Below the pieces are notes generated by a model, which made no database searches, was not told where the DNA came from, and saw only the letters and a list, made by a program, of their open reading frames with translations. Source: Reticulitermes speratus (taxonomy: Eukaryota; Arthropoda; Insecta; Blattodea; Rhinotermitidae). From it: a stretch of DNA of 64,000 nucleotides. Position 1 is the first letter of the stretch. Each line of letters opens with the position of its first letter. This document shows, one piece after another, positions 37,301 through 47,215 of the stretch. The stretch spans positions 5,527,249 to 5,591,248 of the forward strand of contig JAJKFL010000007.1 of NCBI GenBank assembly GCA_021186555.1, given 5' to 3'. Position numbers and translations under genes: made by a program.

Positions 37301-40300
37301 AATTAAAAGAGGTGCAGGAATGTAATACGACAGAGTAAAAGTGGAAAAACGAAGATGTGAAACATAGGAGGAAGGAGAGCTGCCTGGGCACAGGGGAATA
37401 AACAGGTTGCTGGAGCATGAATTTGCTCCCAGGACATGGGGAAAAAATTGAAAAGAGACACAGGAAGGGAAGATGCCACAAAAAAGAAGAAACTTTACAC
37501 TCCAGCAACCTGATTGGCTCCTTACTTTCACTTAAACGTTTCACCACTCACACCATACCCCATATAATAATGCAGACACCTGTTCCCAGCATTCTGTTTG
37601 GACTGCTTGACTGTTCAAGATAAGACCGATGGGCCATCCTGAAATGGTAACCAGCTGCCAACCTATGCCAAATAGCATCCCAGAAGAGTGAAGTACTGTA
37701 CTCTCCCAGAACTTTTCTGCAGAGATTGAGGAAACCCACAGTGAAACTGCCAGTCTACAGGCCAAGGTTCATATCTGGGACTTTCAACGACCAAACATGG
37801 GTTTTACCCCACCACGTCATGGTTTCTAGTAACAAAGAAAACAATTTACTCTTTTTGTTTCGAACAATTTTTTTTTGCATGAGTGTTAAAACTTAAATGA
37901 AAGCTTCTATTTCATTACAGGTATTTAAATGCCATTTGAGAAACTGCTGGAAACTCCTGCATTTAGTACTTTCTAAATAGGAAATAAGACATTACAAAGC
38001 CACATCAGAATTGCTTATGATATACAAAAAAAAACAGTGAAATGCTCCTCCCCTTGGATCAGTCAGTTTACAAGACAATGTGGTTTCAAGGGAAAGTATC
38101 AGAGGAATAGCTGCATGTGTATGTGGGCTTGCTTTTATAAAATCCGTGATCTTCAGTGAAGATTCTTTGTGCACTTAGTGAAATAAACTGCAGCTTCAAA
38201 CTAGACATTGAAAGTTGTGTGTGGTAGTGCCATTATTTAGATGATGGTCATTTAGATTTGTGCAGTCACATTTGTATTGTTACTCTGCTTCTGTTCATTA
38301 TAACTCACATTTTTGCTTGTATTCTGACTGCTTATTAAAGCCCATTACTAAAATGGGAGGTTGTTAGTCTCAATATTCTTAATCCGTTTAACATATTTTA
38401 CATCCATTTTCCTTCTGATCATTTGTATTCCCAAAGTAAAGCTTTATCATGAAAAGGCGCAACATTTGTGATCTTTTCAGTGTGTAATTATTAGCAGTAT
38501 TCCTTGAATCATTGTATAATTGTGTAGTGTGCTTGCTTTGTTACATTCACATTTTTTCCTTTATTGCTGAAAGTATTATATTGAGTGTATTAGGCATGGT
38601 ATCATGGTTATTTTGATGATTTAATTTTAGTTGTCTGAGGTGGATCATAAAAGTGTCAGTGATTATTAAGTACACTGATTTGTGTCACTTATTTCATCTA
38701 TTGGTAAACTGTACAACCTCTTATCTAGAAATATGATAAAGAGAAGAATAACAAAGTCTGTGCTTTCAGCGGAAAAAAGTTACAGTTTGTCATTGATGTA
38801 CAGAATAGATTTTCTGAGTATGCCATGTGAATGTATGACAGTATTTTTTTTCTTTAGAACTCCTGTGTGTAAGCATATATATTTTTATGTGAGCTATATC
38901 TATAATGTTTTAACAGTGAGACTGAACCAGATGTGGCGTGTAGCATACATCTTTATGTAAGGTTTCCCTTCCAACCAAACAAAATTCTTATCAGTGTAAG
39001 AACTGAGGTATTAACAGTGTTTAAGATTGTGACTTTCTGAGTTGTGACACCATGCAGTCTGGTAGGCTGATACCATAGTTTGAGAGGTACATGCTCTTTC
39101 CATCTGCAGGGTACGTCTTCACCTCAGCGTGTTTCTCATAAGCATTGTCAAGTACCTGTCAAACTGTATTATATCATAATGCAGAACACTACAGTATGAA
39201 GTTTTCACAATACTCTTGCTTTTCGTTTTTATTTTCTCCTATTTTTGTACAGTTTGTACATACCAAAGATGATTTTCACAGCTAATTTATACGTCTGATT
39301 GCTTTATATTTGTTGTGTTGTTGCTAATAATCCCACAGACTTACAGACCTTAGTTTATGCACAATACAAAGAGTTTTGTCACAGTATTAACGCCTAAATA
39401 ATGTTTCAGTGTGTAACAAATTCTTGATGCAGTGGTCACAGTTTTAATAAGGATTTCAACATCTTGTTGTGGTGTACTTGGAAGTTGCTCTGTTGAAATT
39501 AATTTCTTTGTCAGGGTGCGACAATAAAAACGGATGAGGAAACAGGAAAGATTGTTATTGCCCGTATTATGCATGGAGGGGCTGCAGATCGTTCAGGGCT
39601 GATCCATGTAGGGGATGAGGTGTGTGAAGTTAATGGTATTAATGTTGAAGGGAAAACACCTAATGATGTCCTCAAAATACTGGTGAGTAATAATATTGCA
39701 CCTCTAATTAATTCCTCTTAGTGTTGTATTTATAATCATAGCACAGTCTTAAAAATTTAATGTTGTACTTCTTCCATGCAATTAAGAAACACAAAACTAG
39801 TTTATAACCAACAAATTGCACATATTAAGAACAGAAACACTCCTACATATTTCGGCTGTTGTCTTCAGCCATCTTCAGAGAGTATCAGTTTTTAAAGACA
39901 CATACAGCTTTGTTATGCAGCTTTGTCATATGTAAGTGGCAACAGACCACTAAAACATCTATGTACATTGTTATATAAAAATTATGTTAAATTTACTATA
40001 TTGCAAGACATTAGTGAAATCTGCATCCAATCATCTTGAAATGGTGAAACCTCTTTGAATGAAATCAAGTGGTAAATCTTATATATTGCCACAATGTGTT
40101 TACACCATGAAGGATCACTCTGTAAAATGTAGAGTGTGATCCTTTCCGTGACCTTAAAGTGGCCATGGCATGAAAGTGACCACTCACCTCCATCTAGTGC
40201 AGAGGTTAAGCATGGTGCTTCCTTGCTTCAGGCCACCTAATTTCTATGGTTGTGCTCGGAAGGGAAGGTTCTGGTTTCGTATCATCATTGAGTTGCTTAT

Positions 40301-43300
40301 GCCACACTGTAGTAAACTGGCTGTAGACCAGCCATACACGAATATTATGTAATATGGTTAAACCAATTAAATCATCTATTGTTAGTGTAAGTGACTTTTT
40401 GTTAACTTTACATTAGAACTTGCAGGAAAGGAACGTAATAGAGCTTCAGCAGGTATGATTCTCCTTTCCTCTTAATATTACCAAAAAAAACAAAGTACAG
40501 TAAAACCCCTATTTAATGAATTTCTGGGGGATTAGAATATATTTCACTAAATTGAGGTTTTCATTAAATGGAGGTTTTCAGTTAATATGGAGCTATTGTC
40601 AGGACATGAAAAAATCATCACTAAATGCGGGAACATTAAATTGGGGTTTTACTGTACTTCATTATGTACAAATCTGATGGCTAAGCTGTCCCCATTTGTA
40701 GATCCCCTTCTTACAATTCCACCCAATCTCTGAAAGGAATGGTGTTGCTGCATTACTAAATAATTAACAAAAATATAAATGGGACTAGCTCCATTTTACT
40801 CCATTCTGTTACCTCCTGGTGCTACATCTCCCCTTTACAGATGACTGATGTGCATACTGCAGCAGAGCTAATACTGTTATCAAATGATACAACTGAATAA
40901 TTGGCACAGCAATAGGACTTGACTTCCATGGAGCAGTATAGGCAAGGGGAGAAAATTATTGTTACTTGTGTGGATGAAACCTCATGCTACCTGAGCCAAG
41001 GCATCCAGTAACCCCTATGCCGACTCTACTCCCTTTGTTACTGTCTATCTTTCCACCTTGCCAAAACAAATTTGCGTTACAAAAAGACCACAAATAAGGA
41101 GGGCCTACCTCACAAACAGTGTGTGTGTGTGTATGTATGTGTGTGTGCGCGCGCATGTGGGCGGGCGTCCATCCATCCATCCATCCATCCGTCCAGACAT
41201 GTGCACATGAGATGGACAGATGTGAATTATCTAGATTCTCTCTGTCTGTTACAGCAAAATTCTGAAGGGACAATAACCTTTAAGTTGGTTCCAGCAGATG
41301 GGAAAGTAGGTATACGGGAAAGTAAAGTTCGAGTTCGTGCCCATTTTGACTATGCATCCTCAACTGATCCCTACATACCATGCAAAGAGGCAGGACTTGA
41401 TTTTGTAAAGGGAGATGTGTTGCACATTGTAAGCCAAGATGATGCATACTGGTAAGTTCACACATTATTTCTCTCACTGTGTATGAAATTTGTTGCGTGC
41501 AAGTTCAACAGATATTTTGCTGTAACAAGTTAATGCAAAGTTACCAATATGTGTTTGAAAGCATGAATTTATGACATAAGATTGAGACAAGCCATGCTTA
41601 TATAGCTGCATTATTATTCACTGTATGTTCTTGGACCAGGTAAGTTGTCTGCTTCATCCTGCTAGTGTAGTTACAGAAGTGCATCTGTAATTAAGCTTGT
41701 GGTTGTTAGATTGCTCTCTCCACCTTCAGTGTTAAAGGGTAGGGGTGGAGACGGCACATTCCTTCAAAACATTGTAGTCCAAACTACATAGTGTAACATT
41801 CGAGAAGGCAGCAACCTTCAGCTTGTGGTTTGATAAAGATTTAAGTCATTTGGGATGTTACACCAGTCAACTGGTAAATAGTTTCTAACGTTCAAAAGGA
41901 GTGCCTGCATCTTCACATTCAGGCAGTCCAAGAAGAGTGGCTTGGTTTTCTAGATTCAAACATTTTGGACTCTGCAAACATGTCTTAGAGTAATGTATTA
42001 TATTTACACCAACTAATGCACACGTAAAACCACTTTTTTGTAGTTTTTATTGTAAATTGTCACCCCTACACGTGTTTCGATCCTCGGATCATCATCAGGG
42101 TTTTTTTTAAAAAGCCACTATCACTTCAATTGCATATTTTGAAGGGTCCAATAACACTCATGAGTGTTATTTTTAAAAAAACCCCTGATGATGATCCGAG
42201 GATCGAAACACGTGTAGGGGTGACAATTTACAATAAAAACTACAAAAAAGTGGTTTTACATGTACATTAGTTGGTGTAAATATAATAAACTGAATTAGTG
42301 AAAATGCACGGTGACAGCAATGTAAAATGTCTTAAGAGTAACCTCCCCATAGAGGTGTATGGTGTGAGATTTGAGGGTCTCATATTGCGGTGTGTTCATA
42401 TATGTTGAGAATCAAATTACAGTTTCTGTAATAAATGTCACTATCACCCCATCTCTTCTTTTTCTATTCTAACAAATTATAATTGTATGGCTGTTGGGGA
42501 TGTTAAGTAATTCTCTGCTTTGTTTCTTACATTCGAGCAGGTTTGAATTTAGAAATCTAATTTGGGGTGTGTTGTGCTTGTAAGGTGGCAGGCTCGGAGG
42601 GAGGGGGATCGCAATATGAGGGCTGGACTGATACCTAGCCGAGCACTGCAGGAACGCAGAATTCTACATGAGAGAAGTCAGCAGGATAAAACATCAGAAG
42701 AAGGTGAGATAGGGACCAGTGGTAAATGTTTCAAGGAATGTATTTTTATTACTACCTTTCAAACATAAAATATCTTTCTTCACATTGGTAGAGAGATACT
42801 GCATATAGTCTAGACTTATCATACACAGGATGTTTCATTTGAACTCTCTTTGTAATGAAGGAAATTTCTGAAATTCATTGCACAAATCTTAAACATTTTT
42901 TTTTAGTGTAATTTGCCATTAGAATTTAGTGGGAGCTGATTAGTCATTATAGTGAACAGGTTATGGGCTGCATTTACAAAGAATCATGATTTCAGTGTGT
43001 GAGGAGCAAACGATTTTTCTCTGTTCCAAAGTGTCCAGACCAGCTCTGATTCCTACTCAGCACCTTGTTCCGTGGGTAATGGGGATCTTTCCCTGGGATA
43101 AAGCAGCTGGGGCTGAAGCTGAGCACTCACCTCTGTCTGGTACCCAAGTTAAGAATGTGTGAAATTATACCTCAGATTTCTTTCCATGGTGTGCACAGGG
43201 ACACCTTTACGTTTGTTATAATTTAGATTTCATTGCCCGCACAGCATTTATGTGAAAGACGTGCTAGTACACTGGAGCATGAATTTCGGAATAATTCACT

Positions 43301-46300
43301 ATATGTTTCGCCCTGTTTATTGTTGACCTGTAAGCTTGCCAATTTAAATGAAATGCCCTGTGTTTGGAATCTTTACTCCTAACCTAGTCAATGTGTAATA
43401 CAACTACTCATTATAAAGTTAGCGAGTGGCAAATTAATAGAAATTGGTGTTTCACTTCCTTTACACTGAGAATGTTACTAACTTATATAGAATTAAGAAG
43501 ATGAATTGTGTTTACTGTTAAGTAACAAGAGTGTAATTTTGCTGATGCTGGCATGTGTGTATATCTCTGGTTCCAGATTACACTTACTTTTCTCCCCCCT
43601 TCCTGATGGTAAATGTGAGTTGTTGACACTGCAACTGCACTGACTATCTTAATGCCTTGTATTAATTGTAGTATTTTTTTCTCACTTCTGGAATTCTACA
43701 GCATGGTTTTGCTTGGGTTTAACCAAGTACAGAAGCTTTGATTATTACAGTTTACTTGCAGTTTTGGAAACATCTGTAATGTATAGTGCTTTGTAGCTTG
43801 AATATATTAAAATCAAAACTTTGTACCTAATTTTTAAGTAGCATTACATCATGACAAATATTTTTGGAACTTTTAGCTAATAAATAATCTCTTGTATCCG
43901 AAAGTTATACTTTATAGATGATTGGTTCTGTTATTTTTTGTTAGCACTTTGAATTGACAAGTGAGTTCATTATTAAGTGTTTATATTTATTTATTACAAT
44001 AGATGTGTTTAGTTTGATACAATTATTGATGATTTGTATATTGACTTGAGGTACCTTTGTTTCTGGTATATTTCAGGATCATACAGCGATGTGGTTTGGT
44101 CGTTAGGCTTACATTTGCTGCCCGCTAACTTCCCTGTAGGTTTGTGCTCTGTTTCAGTCCTCCCTGGGTGTCAGTCCCCTAAGTCCCCTCGCTGTGCCTC
44201 TAAACCTAAAACTAAAAAGATTATGTATGACACAGCTGAGAATGATGACTTTGACCGTGAGGAGATTGCCACATACGAGGAAGTGGCAAAGCTTTACCCA
44301 CGCCCGGGGCTTCACAGACCCGTGGTACTCATCGGGCCTCCGGGTGTTGGGCGCAATGAGCTCAAGCGGAGACTCATTGCCACAGACCAGGAAAAATACA
44401 AGACTCCAATCCCATGTGAGTATTACAGTGTATTTTCTTTTGTTTCTTTGTCTGAAACATTCATTCTGGAATCTAGGTTGCATAGACCTGTAAAACTTGT
44501 CAAACATAAAACAGAATTGGTGCAATATTTGTCACCCTTGTAAGGCAGTTCAGATGACATGATTTCTGTATTTGTGTTACTGCTGGAACTACTGTACTAC
44601 ATTTTATGTTACTGCTGGAACCTGTGTGCTGCTCTTTATGAAGCCAGTCTTCAGTGTAATCTTCCGTTTACTTTTAGAAATGGAGGTTGCAGCCAGTAAG
44701 GTTTCTTGAAGGCATGGTGTCAAATTAACTTTGTAATCCAGGGTTTTCCCTGTGTAGTTGTCCTTTTCACAGTGGAACATGAAGCTCATATTCTCACCAC
44801 AGAATTTACCATTGGATCTTATTCTAAGCCTGTTCAGTCCACCTTGCACCCCTGCGTTATATTTCCCTAAGGTATGTGCGGAGTTATACCATTTGAAGGA
44901 AGGGAAGAAAGAAAGAAGGAAGATCTAAATACTTTCTTATGAAGTAAAGTATAGTATTTGTTGGTTTTCCTTTGTTTTAAAAAGCCTCTGTTCTGTAACA
45001 CCTTGAAGTTGCATCATAAGTGTCAGGTGCTCAAAATTATGTCATGAAGAGAAATGGATCACTGATTTTGCAGTTTCTACTGCTGCATGTATATGGATGA
45101 AGCATTTAAAGGAAAATATGTGTTAGGAGTTGATTTTGGGCCTTTCCTTCTTCTTCTCATTCAAACAATGTAAAAAGAAGTCAAAACGTTTGCTTAAGTA
45201 TAAAAATAGTCAGATGGAATAAAAAGAAAGTGATAATTTTTTCATTTCAATATATAAATCTCTTTTCTTTACAAGACTTCTATTAATTCACACTAGAATG
45301 GAGCATTGCAGTATTCGTCAAATCATACAGCTGAGTGTCTTTACCATTTCTTTGAACACAGCAGCTTTATTACAGAGAAAGCCTGCATCTCTCAGGCCAT
45401 CCTTGACAGATGCTGTGCTCAGGGACATGGTAAAAGTGACACCCCTTGTTTCTGTATTTTAAATAAGTCTGGTCTCTGTAAAACAGGGAGTTAACTATTG
45501 TGGAATTTGGGTGAAGGGAGAGCACATTTGACAGCCCGATACAGTACTTACTCATGCTTATTGTCATACTTCATAATTCAGTGTATTTCAGCTTTTATAT
45601 TAATACTTACATTTGGTTCTCTTCCTGTTTATTTTATTTTACTTTATTTGTTGATTTATTTGAAGAATGGTAATACAGATTTCTGCGTTTATAATCGTAA
45701 ACATACAAGCGTATGATGTAATTGTGTTTCAGATACATCTCGTCCCATGAGACATGGAGAAGTAAATGGAAAAGAATATTTCTTTGTAACAAGAGAAAAA
45801 TTGGAAGAAGAGATTGAGGCTGGAAAATTTATTGAGTTTGGAGAATACAAAGGAAATTTGTATGGTACATCTGCAGAAAGCGTGAAGTCGTTAGTGAATG
45901 CAGGATATGTCTGCATCTTGAATCCTCATTACCAAGTCAGTTCTCCTGTCAGCATTTGTCTTGTGTTGTAACTTGTACAATTTGCATAGAGACAGTATTT
46001 TGTCCTTTTGTTTATAGGCCTTGAAAATGCTGCGGATTCCACAATTGAAACCATACATAATATACATAAAACCACCACCATTTGACATTCTGAAAGAAAC
46101 TCGTAATGCAGCATATGCCAGATCAACATTTGATGAAAATAATTCTAGAGGCTTTACTGTAAGTATGATTGCTCTTAATATTGATAACACTGTGGTGTCC
46201 AACTTGTTGAGCACAACAGTACCTTGTGAAAAATAAGGACTGTTGTTGTAATTCCCTCCAGCTCCCTGTAGCCTAATGTCAATCAGTATACAGCACATGT

Positions 46301-46855
46301 TGCTAGCAGAGGTTAAGGCAGACGTAGCAAAGTATGCTGTAGGAGGAGCCATAACAGCTCAAAGGAGATGTGGAAGGAGTCATTCCATTTGGCCTCAGTA
46401 CAGTTAAGCCATCCAATAGAAGATGGCAGTGTTGAAAGCTGTCATTTCCAATACGCATATCTTTGAGAATCTGGCGGAAGTTTTTTTCTCTTCATTGTCA
46501 TTGCATAATTGTAATGCGGCCGACAAGAACATGCATTTGCTGTTTGTCATCCCAGTACTTATCACTACTTTGAACTGCTTGAGGTAGGGTTTTATGCCTC
46601 ACAATGCAATTCCTGTCTATTGCACAGAAGAAAACTTGTATACAAGCTTTGCCAAAGAATTGTTCTCTTTGATTTCAGGATGAAGAATTTCAAGAAATGC
46701 TACATAGTAGTGAACGTATAGATTTCTTATATGGGCACCTGTTTGATGAAGTTATTGAAAATGCAGATTTGTCTACAGCATTTGAACAACTGGTACGAGC
46801 TGTGAACAGAGTAGAAACAGATCCCCTGTGGGTCCCGGCTTCATGGGTTCAGTGA
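31325..46855 (+). CDS. metro: MAGUK p55 scaffold, MPP7/Metro orthologue (ten coding exons)
   Basis: Coding exons: 31325-31361, 32650-32933, 34157-34288, 39515-39682, 41255-41451, 42585-42703, 44158-44415, 45733-45935, 46018-46158 and 46679-46855. All introns are GT-AG, phases agree at every junction, and the total is 1716 nt (571 residues plus stop), close to vertebrate MPP7. Domains: tandem L27 (about 14-125), PDZ (about 139-221, ligand loop EPLGATI), SH3 (232-302, AHFDY and WWQA), HOOK hinge, and guanylate-kinase-like domain (about 366-560, P-loop-like [11 protein letters not shown], then [15 protein letters not shown]). The loop Lys is Arg, so it is a protein-binding GUK rather than an active kinase. 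It is closer to MPP7 than to MPP2/6 (varicose) or Pals1 (stardust): [24 protein letters not shown] and YGHLFD all match MPP7. Family role: a membrane-linked scaffold joining Lin-7 and Dlg through L27 at junctions and synapses. Confidence 0.94.
31645..31960 (+). mobile_element. LINE 3' tail remnant in metro intron
   Basis: Reads [20 protein letters not shown], then KLRKMRWVW, before decaying. It is the same LINE tail family as at 1116, 27785 and 54700. It sits in the intron between coding exons 1 and 2, with the same orientation as the gene. Confidence 0.7.
32650..32933 (+). CDS. metro: metro exon 2, L27 domains
   Basis: Acceptor taatttcag, donor cag/gtaaac. It encodes [35 protein letters not shown] and the second L27 helix set to LLQKPHIQ. 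L27 modules are three-helix heterotetramer-forming domains that pair MPP7-type proteins with Lin-7 and Dlg. Ends in phase 0. Confidence 0.93.
33345..33620. repeat. foldback-family copy in metro intron
   Basis: Begins gattcaagtcttctggaatg, then ttacttggtaaatagttagt, and further gtccaggaagag. This is the same signature as the copies at 37.1, 41.8 and 50.2 kb. Confidence 0.6.
34157..34288 (+). CDS. metro: metro exon 3, end of L27C, linker and PDZ start
   Basis: Acceptor gtgtgcag, donor ctg/gtatgt, 44 codons, phase 0 at both ends. It encodes [20 protein letters not shown], an acidic linker DEDEET, and the first PDZ strand [13 protein letters not shown]. It stops exactly inside the PDZ ligand-binding loop, which exon 4 completes with GATI. 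Confidence 0.94.
34784..34813 (+). CDS. metro: candidate 30-nt alternative microexon of metro (PDZ loop)
   Basis: Acceptor cttgcttgcacag and donor gtg/gtaagt are both strong. The segment is 10 codons, [10 protein letters not shown], open and phase 0, and sits between two phase-0 exons. Inclusion gives [17 protein letters not shown], so the new EPIV replaces EPL in front of GATI in the carboxylate loop. The vertebrate MPP7 that I know lacks it. Not needed for a full-length protein, hence alternative or decoy. Confidence 0.6.
36140..36904 (-). mobile_element. internally deleted Tigger/pogo derivative in metro intron
   Basis: 765 bp flanked by TA (36138-36139 and 36905-36906). TIRs: ccgtatattctcgaatctaa at the left pairs exactly with ttagattcgagaatatacgg at the right. 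A gcggattagattcg motif, or close variants, recurs near 36196, 36801, 36862 and 36879, in addition to the inverted left terminus. Such subterminal repeats suggest transposase-binding sites. It lies in the 5.2-kb intron before the PDZ core exon. Confidence 0.92.
36316..36581 (-). pseudogene. collapsed Tigger-type transposase (HTH joined to acidic tail)
   Basis: From 36581 leftward: [20 protein letters not shown], then [20 protein letters not shown], a pogo/Tigger N-terminal helix-turn-helix. After a frame change the strand reads an acidic tail, [18 protein letters not shown] to GESDE and TAA at 36316-36318. The whole catalytic DDE domain between them is missing. So the element kept the transposase ends but lost its middle. 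Confidence 0.85.
37070..37700. mobile_element. foldback element with long imperfect arms in metro intron
   Basis: Left arm (gctcttctgggatgttacgc, gttggcagttggttacc, gtaaaggagccag) pairs with the right arm (ggctccttactttcac, ggtaaccagctgccaacc, gcatcccagaagag). Inside, a direct repeat starting ggttgctggagcatgaa occurs at about 37258 and 37402. This is the most complete copy of the foldback family in the window. Confidence 0.82.
39515..39682 (+). CDS. metro: metro exon 4, PDZ core
   Basis: Acceptor ttctttgtcag, donor ctg/gtgagt, 56 codons in phase 0. It encodes [20 protein letters not shown] and [16 protein letters not shown], then [19 protein letters not shown]. This is the PDZ core with the helix alpha-B region, the most MPP7-like stretch of the protein. 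Confidence 0.96.
40417..40452 (+). CDS. metro: candidate 36-nt alternative microexon of metro (PDZ interior)
   Basis: Acceptor actttacattag, donor cag/gtatga, 12 open codons [12 protein letters not shown] in phase 0 between phase-0 exons. A second acceptor at tgcag (40425) would give 9 codons. Insertion would fall after VLKIL, between the PDZ alpha-B helix and the last strand. A MITE begins 46 bp after the donor. Evidence is splice geometry only. Confidence 0.4.
40498..40654. mobile_element. MITE with TA duplication in metro intron
   Basis: 157 bp. Left terminus cagtaaaacccctatttaat pairs with right terminus attaaattggggttttactg. TA flanks at 40496-40497 and 40655-40656. Pogo/Tc1-mariner type and non-coding. 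It lies just downstream of the candidate microexon at 40417-40452. Confidence 0.9.
41119..41192. repeat. TG and ATCC microsatellites upstream of the SH3 exon
   Basis: A TG/TATG/CG run followed by catccatccatccatccat, ending about 60 bp before the acceptor of exon 5. Length polymorphism here could affect splicing; that is inference. Confidence 0.95.
41255..41451 (+). CDS. metro: metro exon 5, last PDZ strand and SH3
   Basis: Acceptor tgtctgttacag, donor actg/gtaagt. It encodes [15 protein letters not shown] (PDZ final strand), then [27 protein letters not shown] and IVSQDDAYW of the SH3 fold. It ends two bases into a Trp codon (tg), completed by the g of exon 6. Confidence 0.95.
41830..41945 (+). 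repeat. foldback-family fragment
   Basis: Contains gatttaagtcatttgggatg, ttacaccagtcaactggtaa, catcttcacattc and caggcagtccaagaagag, the signature of the dispersed family. Confidence 0.7.
41996..42288. mobile_element. palindromic MITE with about 110-bp arms
   Basis: The left arm runs from tattatatttacaccaacta through ttgtcacccctacacgtgtt and cgatcctcggatcatcatca to a T/A-rich stretch. The right arm mirrors it almost perfectly, down to tagttggtgtaaatataata. The loop is about 55 bp. A transcript through it would form a long hairpin inside the metro intron. Confidence 0.93.
42585..42703 (+). CDS. metro: metro exon 6, SH3 end and HOOK start
   Basis: Acceptor cttgtaag, donor gaag/gtgaga. It encodes [20 protein letters not shown], then [19 protein letters not shown]. 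This completes SH3 (WWQA, AGLIPS) and begins the basic hinge. It ends one base into a codon that the next exon completes as Val. Confidence 0.93.
44077..44139 (+). CDS. metro: candidate 63-nt cassette of metro in the HOOK hinge
   Basis: Acceptor tctggtatatttcag is excellent; donor ctgtag/gtttgt is moderate. Length is a multiple of three and the phase matches both neighbours (1 in, 1 out). It encodes 21 residues beginning [13 protein letters not shown]. Alternatively the 44076 acceptor extends exon 7 directly, since the frame stays open through 44157. It adds a hydrophobic stretch to the SH3-GUK hinge. Confidence 0.45.
44158..44415 (+). CDS. metro: metro exon 7, HOOK and GUK start
   Basis: Acceptor gctctgtttcag, donor cccat/gtgagt. 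It encodes a Ser/Pro/Lys-rich hinge ([19 protein letters not shown]), then [14 protein letters not shown], and the degenerate P-loop [18 protein letters not shown]. The SFRLSRK-like stretch that vertebrate MPP7 carries in the hinge is not visible. Ends one base into a Tyr codon. Confidence 0.94.
45733..45935 (+). CDS. metro: metro exon 8, GUK middle
   Basis: Acceptor attgtgtttcag. It encodes [40 protein letters not shown] and LYGTSAESV, the GMP-binding-like subdomain. The donor caa/gtcagt is the weakest in the gene, but the resulting [14 protein letters not shown] junction aligns without gaps to MPP7. Confidence 0.92.
46018..46158 (+). CDS. metro: metro exon 9, GUK
   Basis: Acceptor tttgtttatag, donor act/gtaagt, 47 codons in phase 0. 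It encodes [20 protein letters not shown] and [12 protein letters not shown], matching the core strand and lid of the MPP7 GUK. Confidence 0.95.
46679..46855 (+). CDS. metro: metro terminal coding exon
   Basis: Acceptor tctctttgatttcag. It encodes [20 protein letters not shown] and [18 protein letters not shown], and ends [11 protein letters not shown] before TGA at 46853. The WVPxSW C-terminus is the hallmark of p55 MAGUKs. Confidence 0.96.
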   Translation, partial: DEEFQEMLHSSERIDFLYGHLFDEVIENADLSTAFEQLVRAVNRVETDPLWVPASWVQ

Positions 46856-46921
46856 CAATATTCAGACAGATCATAACCAAGAAATTTGTCATTGGTAAGA
46901 ATACTCATATAACAGTAGCTG

Positions 46922-46927
46922 AATAAA
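46922..46927 (+). terminator. metro: metro polyadenylation signal (proximal)
   Basis: AATAAA 67 nt after the stop codon, followed by a GT-rich tract (tctgtgtgtagg) about 15 nt downstream, as in a normal cleavage site. The CpG-poor zone continues to about 57 kb, so longer 3' UTR forms are possible. Confidence 0.55.
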
Positions 46928-47021
46928 ATGTGCATTTAAGTCTGTGTGTAGGCTGTTCCCGTACACAAGTTCACCGCATTTTATAGAAATGTGAGAAAGC
47001 TGTTAATTTGTAAGTCTGTGC

Positions 47022-47215
47022 CATGGCTCAGGCAGTTACTTGCTGGCCTGTCACCATAGAGGCCAAGGTTCAGTCCCACGCCAGTCTATGTGGGATTTGT
47101 GGTGGATATAAAGTGGCACTGGGACAGGTTTTTCTCAGGGTAGTTTGGTTTTTCTCCATCATTACCATTCTGCCAATGCTCCACACTCATTCATTCATCT
47201 ATTGCTGACACTACA
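47022..47215 (+). mobile_element. tRNA-derived SINE, family B
   Basis: Starts ccatggctcaggcagttact (box A region), then aaggttcagtccca (box B), then the body tgtggtggatataaagtggc and actgggacaggttt. The same structure is found at 56928-57110. It lies just downstream of metro. Confidence 0.82.

Noticed and set aside
40140-40240. Another SINE resembling 43085-43160 (actcacctc, gaggttaag)
   Set aside because: The two share only a short motif and lack a clear box A/box B pair.
44154-44525. Minus-strand frame of 123 codons
   Set aside because: Antisense to metro exon 7, which has clear splice sites and domain identity.
31325-46855. Assignment to varicose (MPP2/6) or stardust (Pals1)
   Set aside because: The linker HDAVAQKDY, the [18 protein letters not shown] and the [12 protein letters not shown] segments fit MPP7 better. 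MPP2/6 have GGMxxxQGLLHVGD and a different GUK lid.
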